A stretch of DNA of 34,029 bases from DATDCY01 sp031406795 [NCBI: Candidatus Rokuibacteriota bacterium] (GTDB taxonomy: Bacteria; JAUVQV01): NCBI GenBank assembly GCA_031406795.1, contig JANOHV010000040.1, forward strand, positions 1 to 34,029. The letters are read 5' to 3'. The position numbers and the translations under genes were made by a program. Positions 15,744-23,404 of the stretch are shown piece after piece. The number at the start of each line of letters is the position of its first letter. Position 1 is the first letter of the stretch. The notes below the pieces were generated by a model. That model saw nothing but the letters and a program-made list of their open reading frames with translations. It searched no databases and was not told where the DNA came from.

Positions 15744-15772
15744 AATCTAATATGACTAGTATGATTAGTCAA
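15744..15772 (-). promoter_or_regulatory. Autoregulated promoter/operator of the Phd-VapC pair
   Basis: On the minus strand TTGACT (15772-15767), a 17-bp spacer and TAGATT (15749-15744) form a sigma-70-like promoter about 25 nt before the antitoxin ATG. The spacer and -35 carry nested inverted repeats: TGACTA/TAGTCA (15753-15758, 15766-15771) around an ACTAGT palindrome. This AT-rich dyad is the expected Phd binding site. Confidence 0.65.
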
Positions 15773-15884
15773 CGGTCGCACGCTGTCCCGTGATCGCCGG
15801 ACACGCCCGCCCGGAGCAGGAGGCTGACTTCCGTCACGGCTTGTTTCTCCCCGATGGACTATCGTTAAAGATCCAGCTCGTAGC

Positions 15885-16073
15885 TCAAGCCAGATGCCTC
15901 TGGAGTCCATCCAGAATGAGGTTGAGCCCGAATTCGAAATCGGCGCTTTCATCGTGGCCGGAGCTCATCACATAATCGACGGCCATCTCCGTGAGGGAGG
16001 GGTACTCAGCGGCGGGTATCGCACGGAGGAAGGCCTCCGCCGCTTGCTCGGGCTTGATGTCGCCTCCGGCAGG
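15885..16073 (-). pseudogene. Remnant of a TetR/AcrR-family regulator (C-terminal domain only)
   Basis: About 60 codons encode PEQAAEAFLRAIPAAEYPSL...DESADFEFGLNLILDGLQRHLA, a typical TetR C-terminal ligand/dimerisation end, where FEFGLxLILDGL closes the domain. The DNA-binding helix-turn-helix half is missing: upstream of the MPAGGDIKP segment the frame turns into unrelated sequence. This is a truncated gene, joined at about 16075 to a fragment of a different gene on the other strand. Confidence 0.65.
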
Positions 16074-16087
16074 CATGTATAAGTTGA

Positions 16088-16285
16088 CTGCGCACCGGGG
16101 GACTGCCCAGGGTGCTGAATTGGCTCGGTGTGGCAATCGGCACTGCGGGTGTCCTCTCGGTCGTGCCGGCACCCAAGGACTTGGCATACGGCTTCGGGTT
16201 GCTGCAGATCGTGTGGTTCGTGTGGCTGGGCATCGTCATGCTGCGCACAACTTCACGACCGGCTGATCCGGCAATGGAAGGCTGA
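16088..16285 (+). pseudogene. Remnant of a small integral membrane protein (DUF4386-like C-terminus)
   Basis: The frame ending at TGA 16283-16285 encodes GLPRVLNWLGVAIGTAGVLSVVP, then AYGFGLLQIVWFVWLGIVMLR and a polar end: two membrane helices and a tail like those that close DUF4386-type proteins. No start codon with a ribosome site precedes it and a stop lies at 16085, so most of the gene is lost. It sits back to back with the TetR fragment. The family name is a recollection of pattern, not a search result. Confidence 0.5.
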
Positions 16286-16300
16286 GGTCGGGGGGGTGTC

Positions 16301-17272
16301 TTGAAAGCGGTTGTTCAGAAGGAGTACGGCTCACCGGAAGTCCTGGAGTTCAAGGACATCGACAAGCCGGTGATCAAGGACAACGAGGTGCTCGTGCACG
16401 TTCGCGCGGCCGCCGTGAACCCTCCTGACTGGGCGGGCGTTCATGGCGTGCCGTATATCGTCCGCCTGGCATTCGGGCTGCGCACGCCGAAGCTCGGTGT
16501 TCGCGGCACGGATGTAGCGGGCACGGTCGACGCTGTCGGCAGGAATGTGACACGGCTCAAGGTCGGGGATGAGGTCTTCGGCGCCGGCAGAGGTACTTTC
16601 GCCGAGTACGCGGTTGCCGCGGAGGAGCACCTGGTGTCCAAGCCGGCCAACATCACGTTCGAACAGGCCGCCGCCGTTCCCATGGCCGGGCTCACTGCGC
16701 TCCAGGCGCTGCGCGACGCGGGCGACATCCGGCCCGGGCAGAAGGTCCTGATCGTCGGCGCAGGCGGAGGCATCGGCACGTTCGCCGTGCAGATCGCCAA
16801 GTCTTTCGGCGCGGAGGTGACCGGCGTGTGCAGCGCGTCGAAGCTGCATCTGGTTCAGTCAATCGGCGCGGGCCACGTCATCGACTACGCGCAAGAGGAC
16901 TACACCCAAGGTGAGGAGCGCTACGACCTGATTCTCGACAATGTGTTGCAGCACTCGTTGTCGCGCCTGCTGCGCCCGCTGAAACGCAGCGGGACACTCG
17001 TGCCGAACGGCGGCCAGTTCTACAAGCGCTGGTTTGCCAGCACAGGCGTCCTTCTCATCAAGGCCCCGCTGCTTTCGCTGTTCGTGCCGCAGCGCATCCG
17101 CGTGTGCAGCGAGCGTCCCCTGAAGCAGGACCTGCTTTTTCTGAATGAGCTCATGGAGACCGGAAAACTAACCCCGGTGGTAGGCAGGACCTACCCTTTG
17201 AGCCGGACTCATGAGGCCATAACCTACTTCGGAGAGGGGCACGCCCAAGGCAAGGTTGTCATCACGGTGTGA
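16301..17272 (+). CDS. Zinc-independent medium-chain dehydrogenase (NAD(P)H:quinone oxidoreductase type)
   Basis: This 323-residue protein starts with TTG at 16301, preceded by a G-run that can serve as ribosome site. It has a GroES-like N-terminal half (KEYGSPEVLEFKDIDKP, VRAAAVNPPDW, GTDVAGTVDAVG, FAEYAV) and a Rossmann domain with VGAGGGIGTFAVQIAKSFGAEVTGVCS. Catalytic and structural zinc cysteines are absent, placing it with quinone reductase/zeta-crystallin-like enzymes. Substrate is unknown. It follows two gene remnants and shares strand with the NAD(P)-binding protein 91 nt downstream. Confidence 0.87.
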   Translation: MKAVVQKEYGSPEVLEFKDIDKPVIKDNEVLVHVRAAAVNPPDWAGVHGVPYIVRLAFGLRTPKLGVRGTDVAGTVDAVGRNVTRLKVGDEVFGAGRGTFAEYAVAAEEHLVSKPANITFEQAAAVPMAGLTALQALRDAGDIRPGQKVLIVGAGGGIGTFAVQIAKSFGAEVTGVCSASKLHLVQSIGAGHVIDYAQEDYTQGEERYDLILDNVLQHSLSRLLRPLKRSGTLVPNGGQFYKRWFASTGVLLIKAPLLSLFVPQRIRVCSERPLKQDLLFLNELMETGKLTPVVGRTYPLSRTHEAITYFGEGHAQGKVVITV

Positions 17273-17363
17273 GCCAGTGACGAGCGATCCAAGCTGCGAT
17301 CGAACAGGGCCCGCTACTTGCCGTCGCCCGAAGATGGCGTTCCAGACTTGAAGGAGGAGCACG

Positions 17364-18101
17364 ATGTCCGATGAGCACACAGTCCTGCTGCTCGGCGGCA
17401 CCGGACGCACCGGCCGGCTCGTCCTGGAGCAGCTTCTGGGCCGCGGAGTCAGCGTCCGCGCGATCGTACGAACCGCTTCCCGGCTCCCCGAAGGCGTCGC
17501 CGGCAATCCCCGTTTGACGGTGATCGTGGGTGATCTGCTGTCGCTGAGCGACGACGAACTTTGGCGTCACGTGGCCGGCTGCGACGCCGTGGTCTCCTGT
17601 CTCGGCCACACCATCAGCTTCAAGGGAATCTTCGGGTCGCCCAGGAACCTCGTCGAGCGAGCGATCGTCAGGGTGTGCGGTGCGGTCAAGGCGCTGCGGC
17701 CCGCCGAGCCGATCAGGCTCATTCTGATGAGCAGCGTCTCGGTCAACCGTCCGGGGCGTTTCGACGCACGTCGCGGGAGGCTCGAGAGGGCGGTCGTGTG
17801 GGTGATCCGGGGACTTCTGCCCCCCGCCCGGGACAACCAGCGGGCCGCCGATTTCCTCCGCGACCGGATCGGGACGCGCGACCCCTTCATCGAGTGGGTG
17901 GCCGTCCGCCCGGACACCCTCGTGGAGGGCGATGTCTGCGAGTACGCTGTCCACCACGGCCTCGTGAGCGGTCTTTTCGCTCCCGCCAAGACCGCCATGG
18001 CCAACGTCGCACACTTCATGTGCGAGCTGGTCACGGACGCCACGGCGTGGCACGACTGGATGGGCGGGACGCCGGTCATCGTCAACGCAGCCTCGAAGTG
18101 A
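17364..18101 (+). CDS. NAD(P)H-binding atypical short-chain dehydrogenase-like protein
   Basis: This 245-residue protein begins with a Rossmann motif, VLLLGGTGRTGRLVLEQLLGRG, followed by AIVRTASRL, DLLSLSD, DAVVSCLG and ILMSSVSVN, the pattern of NmrA/SDR-a5-like NAD(P)-binding proteins. The usual Tyr-x3-Lys catalytic pair is not evident, so it may act as a redox sensor or on an unusual substrate. AAGGAGGAG lies before ATG 17364. It probably forms a transcription unit with the upstream dehydrogenase and ends 38 nt from the convergent ATPase gene. Confidence 0.82.
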   Translation: MSDEHTVLLLGGTGRTGRLVLEQLLGRGVSVRAIVRTASRLPEGVAGNPRLTVIVGDLLSLSDDELWRHVAGCDAVVSCLGHTISFKGIFGSPRNLVERAIVRVCGAVKALRPAEPIRLILMSSVSVNRPGRFDARRGRLERAVVWVIRGLLPPARDNQRAADFLRDRIGTRDPFIEWVAVRPDTLVEGDVCEYAVHHGLVSGLFAPAKTAMANVAHFMCELVTDATAWHDWMGGTPVIVNAASK

Positions 18102-18139
18102 GGCAGCCGGATCGGCGACGTTCGTGTGCTCTGCGGGTG

Positions 18140-19303
18140 TCACCACAGTACCCCCGCGCTCTCCCGCCATCCGACCACGTTTACGCCATTGCGCTGATAG
18201 CGATCGGTGCCGCCGTGGATCAGCGTCGGCTTCCGGCAGCTCTTTCCGGCGAGGACACGCCACTTTTCCAGTGAAGAGAACGCCTCGCCGGTCACTGTTT
18301 GTCCAGACTTGATCTCCACCGGGATGAGCGAGTTTCCCTGCTCGGCGACAACGTCTACCTCGTTGCCGTTGCTGTCCCGCCAGAAGAAGAGGTTTGGGCG
18401 CTCGCCGCGGTGCAAACGCGACTTGGCCAGCTCCGAGACGACCATCGTCTCGAAGATGTTGCCCCGTAGCGGGTGGGTTTCAATCTGCTCCGCCGTGCGG
18501 ATGCCCAGAAGCCAGCAGAGCAAACCGGTGTCGAAAAAGTAGAGCTTCGGCGTCTTCACCAACCGCTTGTTGAAGTTGGCATGGTGCGGACGGAGAAGGA
18601 AGATCACGTAGCTCGCCTCGAGCACGGAGATCCAGGCCTTGGCGGTATTGTGAGTGATGCCGCACTCGGTGGAGAGAGAGGAAAGGTTCAGCAACTGACC
18701 GGTCCGGCCCGCGCACAGGCGAACGAAGCGCTGGAATGTCTCCAGGTCCTGGATCCTTAACATCTGTCGGACATCGCGCTCGACGTATGCGGTGACGTAG
18801 GCGCCGAACCAGACCGAAGGTGCCAGGTCGCGGTCGTAGAGTGGAGGGTAGCAGCCGGTCAAGAGCATGGCGTCGGTGTTGGCGGGGAGCCGTTTAGCCA
18901 TGGCGAGTTCCTCAACAGAGAAGGGGAGCAGCTCCAGGAAGGCGGTTCGGCCGGCCAGCGACTGGGTGACGCTCGAGAGCAGCCCGAACTGTTGCGAGCC
19001 GGTGAGAATAAACCGGCCCATCCGCTTGTCGGTGTCGACGTGCGTCTGCAGGTACGAAAGCAGGTCAGGGCTGCGCTGCACCTCGTCGAGGACGGCGCCG
19101 TTGCGGAAGCGCTCAAGGAACGAGCGCGGGTCGTCGCGGGCGGCAAGCCGGACATCGGGCTCTTCCAGCGAGGCGTACGGGCGATCAGGGAAGACGGCCC
19201 TGGCGAGCGTCGTCTTCCCTGACTGCCGCGGGCCGGTGATGGTGAGCACCGGGAAGCCCTTGAGCAAGGAGCGGATGACTCGCTCGGCGGTGCGAGGGAT
19301 CAT
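18140..19303 (-). CDS. AAA ATPase with DUF4143/nuclease-like C-terminus
   Basis: This 387-residue protein has Walker A GPRQSGKTTLAR, Walker B AVLDEVQRSPDLL, sensor-type ILTGSQQFGLLSSVTQSLAGRT, a winged-helix stretch (LNLSSLSTECGITHNTAKAWISVLEASYVIFLL) and a C-terminal PD-(D/E)xK-like motif (NEVDVVAEQGNSLIPVEIKSG). This is the common ATP-binding DUF4143 family of unknown role, often in accessory DNA. I start at ATG 19303 (MIPRTAERVIRS); the frame extends 24 codons upstream without family resemblance. Upstream DNA is AT-rich with a TTGACA hexamer at 19338-19333 but no convincing -10. Confidence 0.87.
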   Translation of the reverse strand: MIPRTAERVIRSLLKGFPVLTITGPRQSGKTTLARAVFPDRPYASLEEPDVRLAARDDPRSFLERFRNGAVLDEVQRSPDLLSYLQTHVDTDKRMGRFILTGSQQFGLLSSVTQSLAGRTAFLELLPFSVEELAMAKRLPANTDAMLLTGCYPPLYDRDLAPSVWFGAYVTAYVERDVRQMLRIQDLETFQRFVRLCAGRTGQLLNLSSLSTECGITHNTAKAWISVLEASYVIFLLRPHHANFNKRLVKTPKLYFFDTGLLCWLLGIRTAEQIETHPLRGNIFETMVVSELAKSRLHRGERPNLFFWRDSNGNEVDVVAEQGNSLIPVEIKSGQTVTGEAFSSLEKWRVLAGKSCRKPTLIHGGTDRYQRNGVNVVGWRESAGVLW

Positions 19304-19325
19304 GATTAGAGAATGGTCCCGTCTA

Positions 19326-19356
19326 TGCAGATTGTCAAATACTTTATCAATCTGCA
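19326..19356. repeat. Inverted repeat TGCAGATTG/CAATCTGCA upstream of the ATPase gene
   Basis: Nine-bp perfect arms at 19326-19334 and 19348-19356 flank an AT-rich 13-bp centre. It lies 23-53 bp upstream of the ATPase start and overlaps a TTGACA on that strand, so it could be an operator. Confidence 0.5.
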
Positions 19357-19439
19357 ACGCGCGGACCCCTTGCACCTCGCATCTGAGAGACAGGTTGACA
19401 CGGCTTTCTCCCTAAAGTGCGCTCCAAACAGGTGATGAG

Positions 19440-19461
19440 TGTTTCAGCAAACGCTGAAACA
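19440..19461. repeat. Inverted repeat TGTTTCAGC-AAAC-GCTGAAACA
   Basis: Nine-bp perfect arms with a 4-bp centre make a compact 22-bp dyad in the intergenic region. There is no adjoining T-run on either strand, so a protein-binding site is more likely than a terminator. Confidence 0.5.
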
Positions 19462-19578
19462 GGCATAAATACTGAAAATGTGGATTGTGCCTCGCACATC
19501 GTGTCGAACGCCCGCCCCGCGTCATCGCGATCCCGCGGTCCCCAGCTCGCTCGCGCGTCCGTCGCCGGTTCTCTTTTC

Positions 19579-19617
19579 AATCTGCTTACCTCGAAACGCC
19601 GCCCCGGCAAGCAGATT
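19579..19617. repeat. Inverted repeat AATCTGCTT/AAGCAGATT
   Basis: Nine-bp perfect arms at 19579-19587 and 19609-19617 flank a GC-rich 21-bp spacer. The arm core is the same AATCTGC word seen in the repeat at 19326-19356. Confidence 0.45.
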
Positions 19618-19809
19618 CTTCGGCAGGGAAAATGACGCTGCCAAGACGACGGCACCCGGTACCCCAATTCCTGTTGCCAAGAAGGGTACTTGACTTTCGC
19701 CCCCCCGTCGCCGGAAACTCGATCCCGGCAGAGTACTCATCAGACGGGCGGGTTGGCAGGTAACCGTGTAGTCGATCTGCGCGTGGGTGGAATATCTGCA
19801 GGAGAACCG

Positions 19810-20370
19810 ATGACTGATCTCTACCTCGTCCGACATGGTGAAACGGTCTGGAGCAAGTCGGGTCAACACACCTCCTTGACCGACCTTGAGCTGACCGAGC
19901 GTGGCATCGAGCAGGCCAAGGCTCTGCGGAGCCGGCTGAACCCGGCAGACTTCGGACTCGCCCTGAGCAGCCCTCGACGACGAGCCCTCCGGACCGCCGA
20001 GCTGGCTGGCTTTGGTGATGTGAAGGCCGATGAAGACCTGGCCGAGTGGTACTACGGCGACTACGAGGGCCTGACCAGCCAACAGATCCGCGAACGTGTT
20101 CCCGGCTGGCGGATCTGGACGCATCCCTGCCCCGGCGGCGAGACTGCCGACCAGGTGCAGGCCCGGCTGACCCGGATAGTTGAGCGCGTCTGTAAGTCGG
20201 GCGTGGAGCGAGTACTTTGCTTCGCCCATGGGCACTCGCTGCGGGTGTTGGCCCTCTGCTGGCTGGGCATCGACATCACAAGGGGGGCGAGCTTCCCGCT
20301 CCAGACCGCGACGGTGTCAATCCTGGGTCATGAAAAGGAGTCCCCGGCAATCCTGAAGTGGAACAGCTGA
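19810..20370 (+). CDS. Histidine phosphatase (phosphoglycerate mutase-like) family protein
   Basis: This 186-residue protein has the RHG motif LYLVRHGETVWS at residues 4-15 with the catalytic His, SSPRRRALRTAEL with the supporting Arg, Glu in LAEWYYGDYEGLTSQQI, and the second His in CFAHGHSLRVLALCWLG. This is the branch-2 histidine phosphatase layout (broad phosphatases such as GpmB/CobC types). ATG 19810 follows AGGAG by 5 nt. Its substrate is unknown. It ends 28 nt from the convergent phospholipase-D gene. Confidence 0.9.
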   Translation: MTDLYLVRHGETVWSKSGQHTSLTDLELTERGIEQAKALRSRLNPADFGLALSSPRRRALRTAELAGFGDVKADEDLAEWYYGDYEGLTSQQIRERVPGWRIWTHPCPGGETADQVQARLTRIVERVCKSGVERVLCFAHGHSLRVLALCWLGIDITRGASFPLQTATVSILGHEKESPAILKWNS

Positions 20371-20398
20371 GGACATTCTCGCAGGCTGCCGAAGAGCC

Positions 20399-21793
20399 TT
20401 ACAACCAGTATTCCAGGCGCCGCGCCGCCCACTCCTTCAATTTGAGCAGCGGCGACCGGCGCTGCCAGCGATCGAGTTCGATGGCGTCGGATTCCGCCAG
20501 ATCCCGGGCAAACATGGTGTCCATCTGCCGGGAAAAATCGCGGCCCAGAATCGCCGCATTGAGTTCGTCGTTGTGCAGGCGGCTGCGCCAATCCAGATTA
20601 GTGGAGCCGATGGTCGACCAGACGCCGTCGATGGAGGCGGTCTTCGAATGCATGACGGCGCCGCGGCGCTCGTAAATCTTGACGCCGGCTCGCAACAACC
20701 GGGAGAAATGCGAGCGCCCGGCGTGGAAGACCGCCCAGGAATCGGTGTGGCTCGGCAACACCAGCTTCACCTCGACGCCGCGCTGCGCCGCGCCGATCAA
20801 GGCCTTGAGCAACTGTGGATCGGGAGCAAAATAGGCGTTGGTCAGCTGCACCTGCTGCTCCGCATGGTCGATCGCGGAGAGCAGCGTGAGAAAGATCCGG
20901 CTGTGGGGATCTTCGGCGGCGCCGGCGAGGGCCCGCACGACCTCGTCGCCCTTTCTGTCGAGCTTGGGGAAGTAGTTTTTCTGAGCCAGCGGCTCGCCCT
21001 TTTGTTTCGTCCAGGTGTCCATGAACAGCTTCTGGAACTCCGCCACCGCCGGACCCTCGATCAGCAGGTGGGTGTCCCGCCAGCCCGCGGGGTTCGCCTT
21101 CTTTTTCTTGGGCGACTTGCCGGAGGGGCCGCTGGAATAGGATTCGCTGATGTTGATGCCGCCGAGGAAAGCGCTGCGGCCGTCGACCACCAGCAACATG
21201 CGGTGGTCGCGGTTGTTGAGCAGCCAATATTTTTTATTGCCGGTCAATGGGTTGACCGGATTGAACTCGAGCACCTGGATGCCGCCGGCGTCGAGACGCT
21301 TGAAAAAATCCTTTGGCGTGTTCAGGCAGCCGACGCTGTCGTAGATCAGGTTGACCTGGACGCCGGCGGCCTGCCTTTCCAGCAGCAGACGCGCGAACTC
21401 ATGGCCGACGTCGTCGTCCTCGAAGATGTAGGTTTCCAGGTTGATGTGATCTTCGGCCGTGCGGATGGCTGCGAACATGGCCCGGTAGGTCGCCGGCCCG
21501 TCCTGCAGCAGGACCAGCTTGTTGCCCAGCACGAGCGGGCTGTCGACGTTGATCGCCTGTTCGACGGCCAGGTGCTTTTGCAGGATATCGATGTCGCCGG
21601 ATGTGCTCTTGAAGTCCTTGAGGATGGCGGCGCTCTTGCTTGCGGAGACCGGTCCGCGCGCGTTGTCGAACTCTACGGCCTGTCCGGACGATCTATCCAC
21701 AGTGTGCTCGGGGGCGGCAATTCCGGTGCAGCCGGCGCTGGCGAGCAGGCACCCTGCGAGCGCTAACGACACCACAAGCCGCCAAGGAGACAT
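20399..21793 (-). CDS. Phospholipase D/cardiolipin synthase-like lipoprotein with a defective first HKD motif
   Basis: From ATG 21793 the protein has 464 residues: lipoprotein signal MSPWRLVVSLALAGC (LAGC lipobox; a second candidate, SAGC, follows), then two PLD halves. The first HKD site reads HRMLLVVDGRSAFLGGIN: Met stands where the catalytic Lys should be (codon 21199-21197 is ATG, one base from AAG). The second, HSKTASIDGVWSTIGSTNLD, is intact. The family joins or hydrolyses phospholipid head groups as a two-motif active site, so loss of one Lys should impair it unless it is a sequence error. The frame opens 25 codons earlier (ATG 21868, preceded by AAGGAA), which would give an unusual long n-region. 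Confidence 0.82.
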   Translation of the reverse strand: MSPWRLVVSLALAGCLLASAGCTGIAAPEHTVDRSSGQAVEFDNARGPVSASKSAAILKDFKSTSGDIDILQKHLAVEQAINVDSPLVLGNKLVLLQDGPATYRAMFAAIRTAEDHINLETYIFEDDDVGHEFARLLLERQAAGVQVNLIYDSVGCLNTPKDFFKRLDAGGIQVLEFNPVNPLTGNKKYWLLNNRDHRMLLVVDGRSAFLGGINISESYSSGPSGKSPKKKKANPAGWRDTHLLIEGPAVAEFQKLFMDTWTKQKGEPLAQKNYFPKLDRKGDEVVRALAGAAEDPHSRIFLTLLSAIDHAEQQVQLTNAYFAPDPQLLKALIGAAQRGVEVKLVLPSHTDSWAVFHAGRSHFSRLLRAGVKIYERRGAVMHSKTASIDGVWSTIGSTNLDWRSRLHNDELNAAILGRDFSRQMDTMFARDLAESDAIELDRWQRRSPLLKLKEWAARRLEYWL

Positions 21794-21794
21794 T

Positions 21795-23360
21795 TCATGG
21801 CAAGCGCGGCAAAAATCCGACTCGGCCGCCAGCGGAGCCGTGGCCGAGTCCGCGATCGCCAAGCCCATAGGAATTTCCTTCCCCGCCTTGGGTCAAACGA
21901 GCCCGCCGCGAGTCCACCCGTTGCTGTGATTGTCGGATTTTCGCAAAGATTGTTGCATCGCTGGAGGTCGAAGTCAAGGTTCGTGCGTGTCTCGCTGCGG
22001 GCGTGGCCGGCGGCGGCCGCGGCTCTTCGATGAACGCGACGATCCGCAGCGTCCCGCCGCAGTCCGGGCATAGAACGACCTTGATCGGTTGCAATGTTTG
22101 GAAAAGAAACGGGGCCGCGGGACGAATCCCGCGGCCCTCCTCACCGTAGGGGCGACCGGCCGGTCGCCCTTTCGCCAGCGTCGTTTGGTAGTACTCCATC
22201 AGGATCTTGGCGACCTCGGGACGGGAGAACTCGGGCGGCGGCGCGATGCCCTTCGAGAGCATCTCGCGGACCTTGGTGCCCGAGAGCGTGACCCAATCTT
22301 CCTTGGTGTGGTCCTTGCCGTCGCGCATCATGATGACCTTGTTGAGCTTCTTCGAGTAGGCGGTGTTGTCCGCCCGGAAAATCTCGATCAGCAGCGCGCC
22401 CTTCGGCACTTCCGTGTCGAAGACGGTCTGGGCATCGAAACCGCCGTAGTAGTCGCCGACGCCGGCGTGATCGCGGCCGACGATCAGGTGGGTGCAGCCG
22501 CAGTTCTGGCGGAACACCGCGTGCAGCACGGCCTCGCGCGGGCCGGCGTAGAGCATGTCGAAGCCGTAGCCGGTGACCATCACGGTGTTCTTCGGGAAGT
22601 ACAGCTCGACCATCTTGCGGATGCAGTTGTCGCGCACGTCCCCGGGGATGTCGCCCTTCTTGAGCTTGCCGAGCAGCATGTGGATCAGGATGCCGTCGGC
22701 GTTCTCGGCCTCCTTGGCCATCTTGCAGAGCTCTTCGTGGGCGCGGTGCATCGGGTTGCGGGTCTGGAACGCGACGACCTTGTTCCAGCCGCGCTCGGCG
22801 ATCTCGTTGCGGATCGCGGTCGCGGTGCGGAAGGTGTCGGGGAAGTCCGCCTCGAAGTAGGAGAAGTTCAGCACCTGGATCGGGCCGGAGACCACGAACT
22901 TGCCGACGGAGTTGAAGGCCGCGACGCCGGGGTGCTCGGGGTCGAGCGTGCGGAAGATCTTCTCGGTCATCATCTTCATGTCGGCGTCCGAGAACTCCTC
23001 GATTGCCTCGACGTCCATGATCGCGAGCACCGGGTTGCCCTGGACGTTCGGGTCGCGCAGCGCAATGCGCTTGGCGCCCTTGATGGCCGCGGCGTCCTTG
23101 ACCATGTTCACGATCGGCACCGGCCAGAAGAGGCCCTTGGTGGTCTTGAGCTTCTCGGCGACCAGCAGCGAGTCGGCCTTGTTCATGAAGCCGGTCAGCG
23201 GGTTGAAGTACCCCGAGCCGAGCATCACGGCATTGCCGGCCGCGGCCGAGCTCACGATGATCGAAGGCAGCGTCTCGGCCTCCTTGAGCAGCGCGGTGCG
23301 CTTGGCGTCGTCGGCAACGTACAGCGGGTTGAGCTTGTCGGAACCGTGGGGCTTGATCAT
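21795..23360 (-). CDS. sat: Sulfate adenylyltransferase (ATP sulfurylase), frame extended past its natural end
   Basis: Start is ATG 23360, six bases after AAGGAGA (a GTG at 23366 is possible but abuts it). The family-like part runs to EYYQTTLAK near 22175, about 395 residues, with GYFNPLTGFMNKAD, the ATP-binding QTRNPMHRAHEEL, YAGPREAVLHAVFRQN and GRDHAGVGDYYGGFDAQ. Sat makes APS from sulfate and ATP, or ATP from APS in reverse. After that point the frame stays open for about 125 codons across a palindrome, an intrinsic terminator and a transposase remnant to 21795. That tail has no Sat homology, and I think the stop codon was lost. The gene lies after qmoC in the same orientation. Confidence 0.9.
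   Translation of the reverse strand: MIKPHGSDKLNPLYVADDAKRTALLKEAETLPSIIVSSAAAGNAVMLGSGYFNPLTGFMNKADSLLVAEKLKTTKGLFWPVPIVNMVKDAAAIKGAKRIALRDPNVQGNPVLAIMDVEAIEEFSDADMKMMTEKIFRTLDPEHPGVAAFNSVGKFVVSGPIQVLNFSYFEADFPDTFRTATAIRNEIAERGWNKVVAFQTRNPMHRAHEELCKMAKEAENADGILIHMLLGKLKKGDIPGDVRDNCIRKMVELYFPKNTVMVTGYGFDMLYAGPREAVLHAVFRQNCGCTHLIVGRDHAGVGDYYGGFDAQTVFDTEVPKGALLIEIFRADNTAYSKKLNKVIMMRDGKDHTKEDWVTLSGTKVREMLSKGIAPPPEFSRPEVAKILMEYYQTTLAKGRPAGRPYGEEGRGIRPAAPFLFQTLQPIKVVLCPDCGGTLRIVAFIEEPRPPPATPAARHARTLTSTSSDATIFAKIRQSQQRVDSRRARLTQGGEGNSYGLGDRGLGHGSAGGRVGFLPRLP
21960..22100 (-). pseudogene. Remnant of an IS91-like transposase C-terminus
   Basis: The minus-strand translation contains KVVLCPDCGGTLRIVAFIEEP, the zinc-ribbon-like end that closes IS91-type transposases (CPxCGGxMxxIAFIxxP). 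The frame then degenerates; another frame continues with LDFDLQ, a motif also common near the end of such proteins, indicating a frameshift. No terminal repeats or other transposase parts are present, so this is a scar. It is in frame with sat, which reads into it. Confidence 0.55.
22101..22137 (-). terminator. UUCG-loop intrinsic terminator at the end of sat
   Basis: On the minus strand an 11-bp perfect stem (GGGCCGCGGGA / TCCCGCGGCCC) closes on a TTCG tetraloop and is followed by GTTTCTTTTC. This is a textbook intrinsic terminator. It lies about 40 nt after the last Sat-like codon, which marks the original end of the gene. Confidence 0.85.
22150..22169. repeat. 20-bp perfect GC palindrome at the end of the Sat-like region
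   Basis: GGGCGACCGGCCGGTCGCCC is its own reverse complement. Together with the adjoining CCTACG on the minus strand it looks like the common dispersed GGCGACCGGCCGGTCGCC repeat family. It sits where the sat stop codon would be expected. Confidence 0.7.
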
Positions 23361-23404
23361 GCTCACTCTCCTTTAGTGTTATGCGCCTGTGGTGAAAATT
23401 CCAT

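Larger units (their letters stand above)
19304..19809. other. 506-bp intergenic region with no gene but several inverted repeats
   Basis: Short open frames here look random. What it holds: three perfect inverted repeats (listed separately) with 9-bp arms, two of which share the word CAGATT/AATCTG. The left half is more AT-rich than the surrounding genes. The right end supplies the AGGAG of the histidine phosphatase gene. Confidence 0.6.

Noticed and set aside
19347-19667. Small minus-strand frame in the intergenic block
   Set aside because: No ribosome site, no recognisable motif, and it runs across the inverted repeats.
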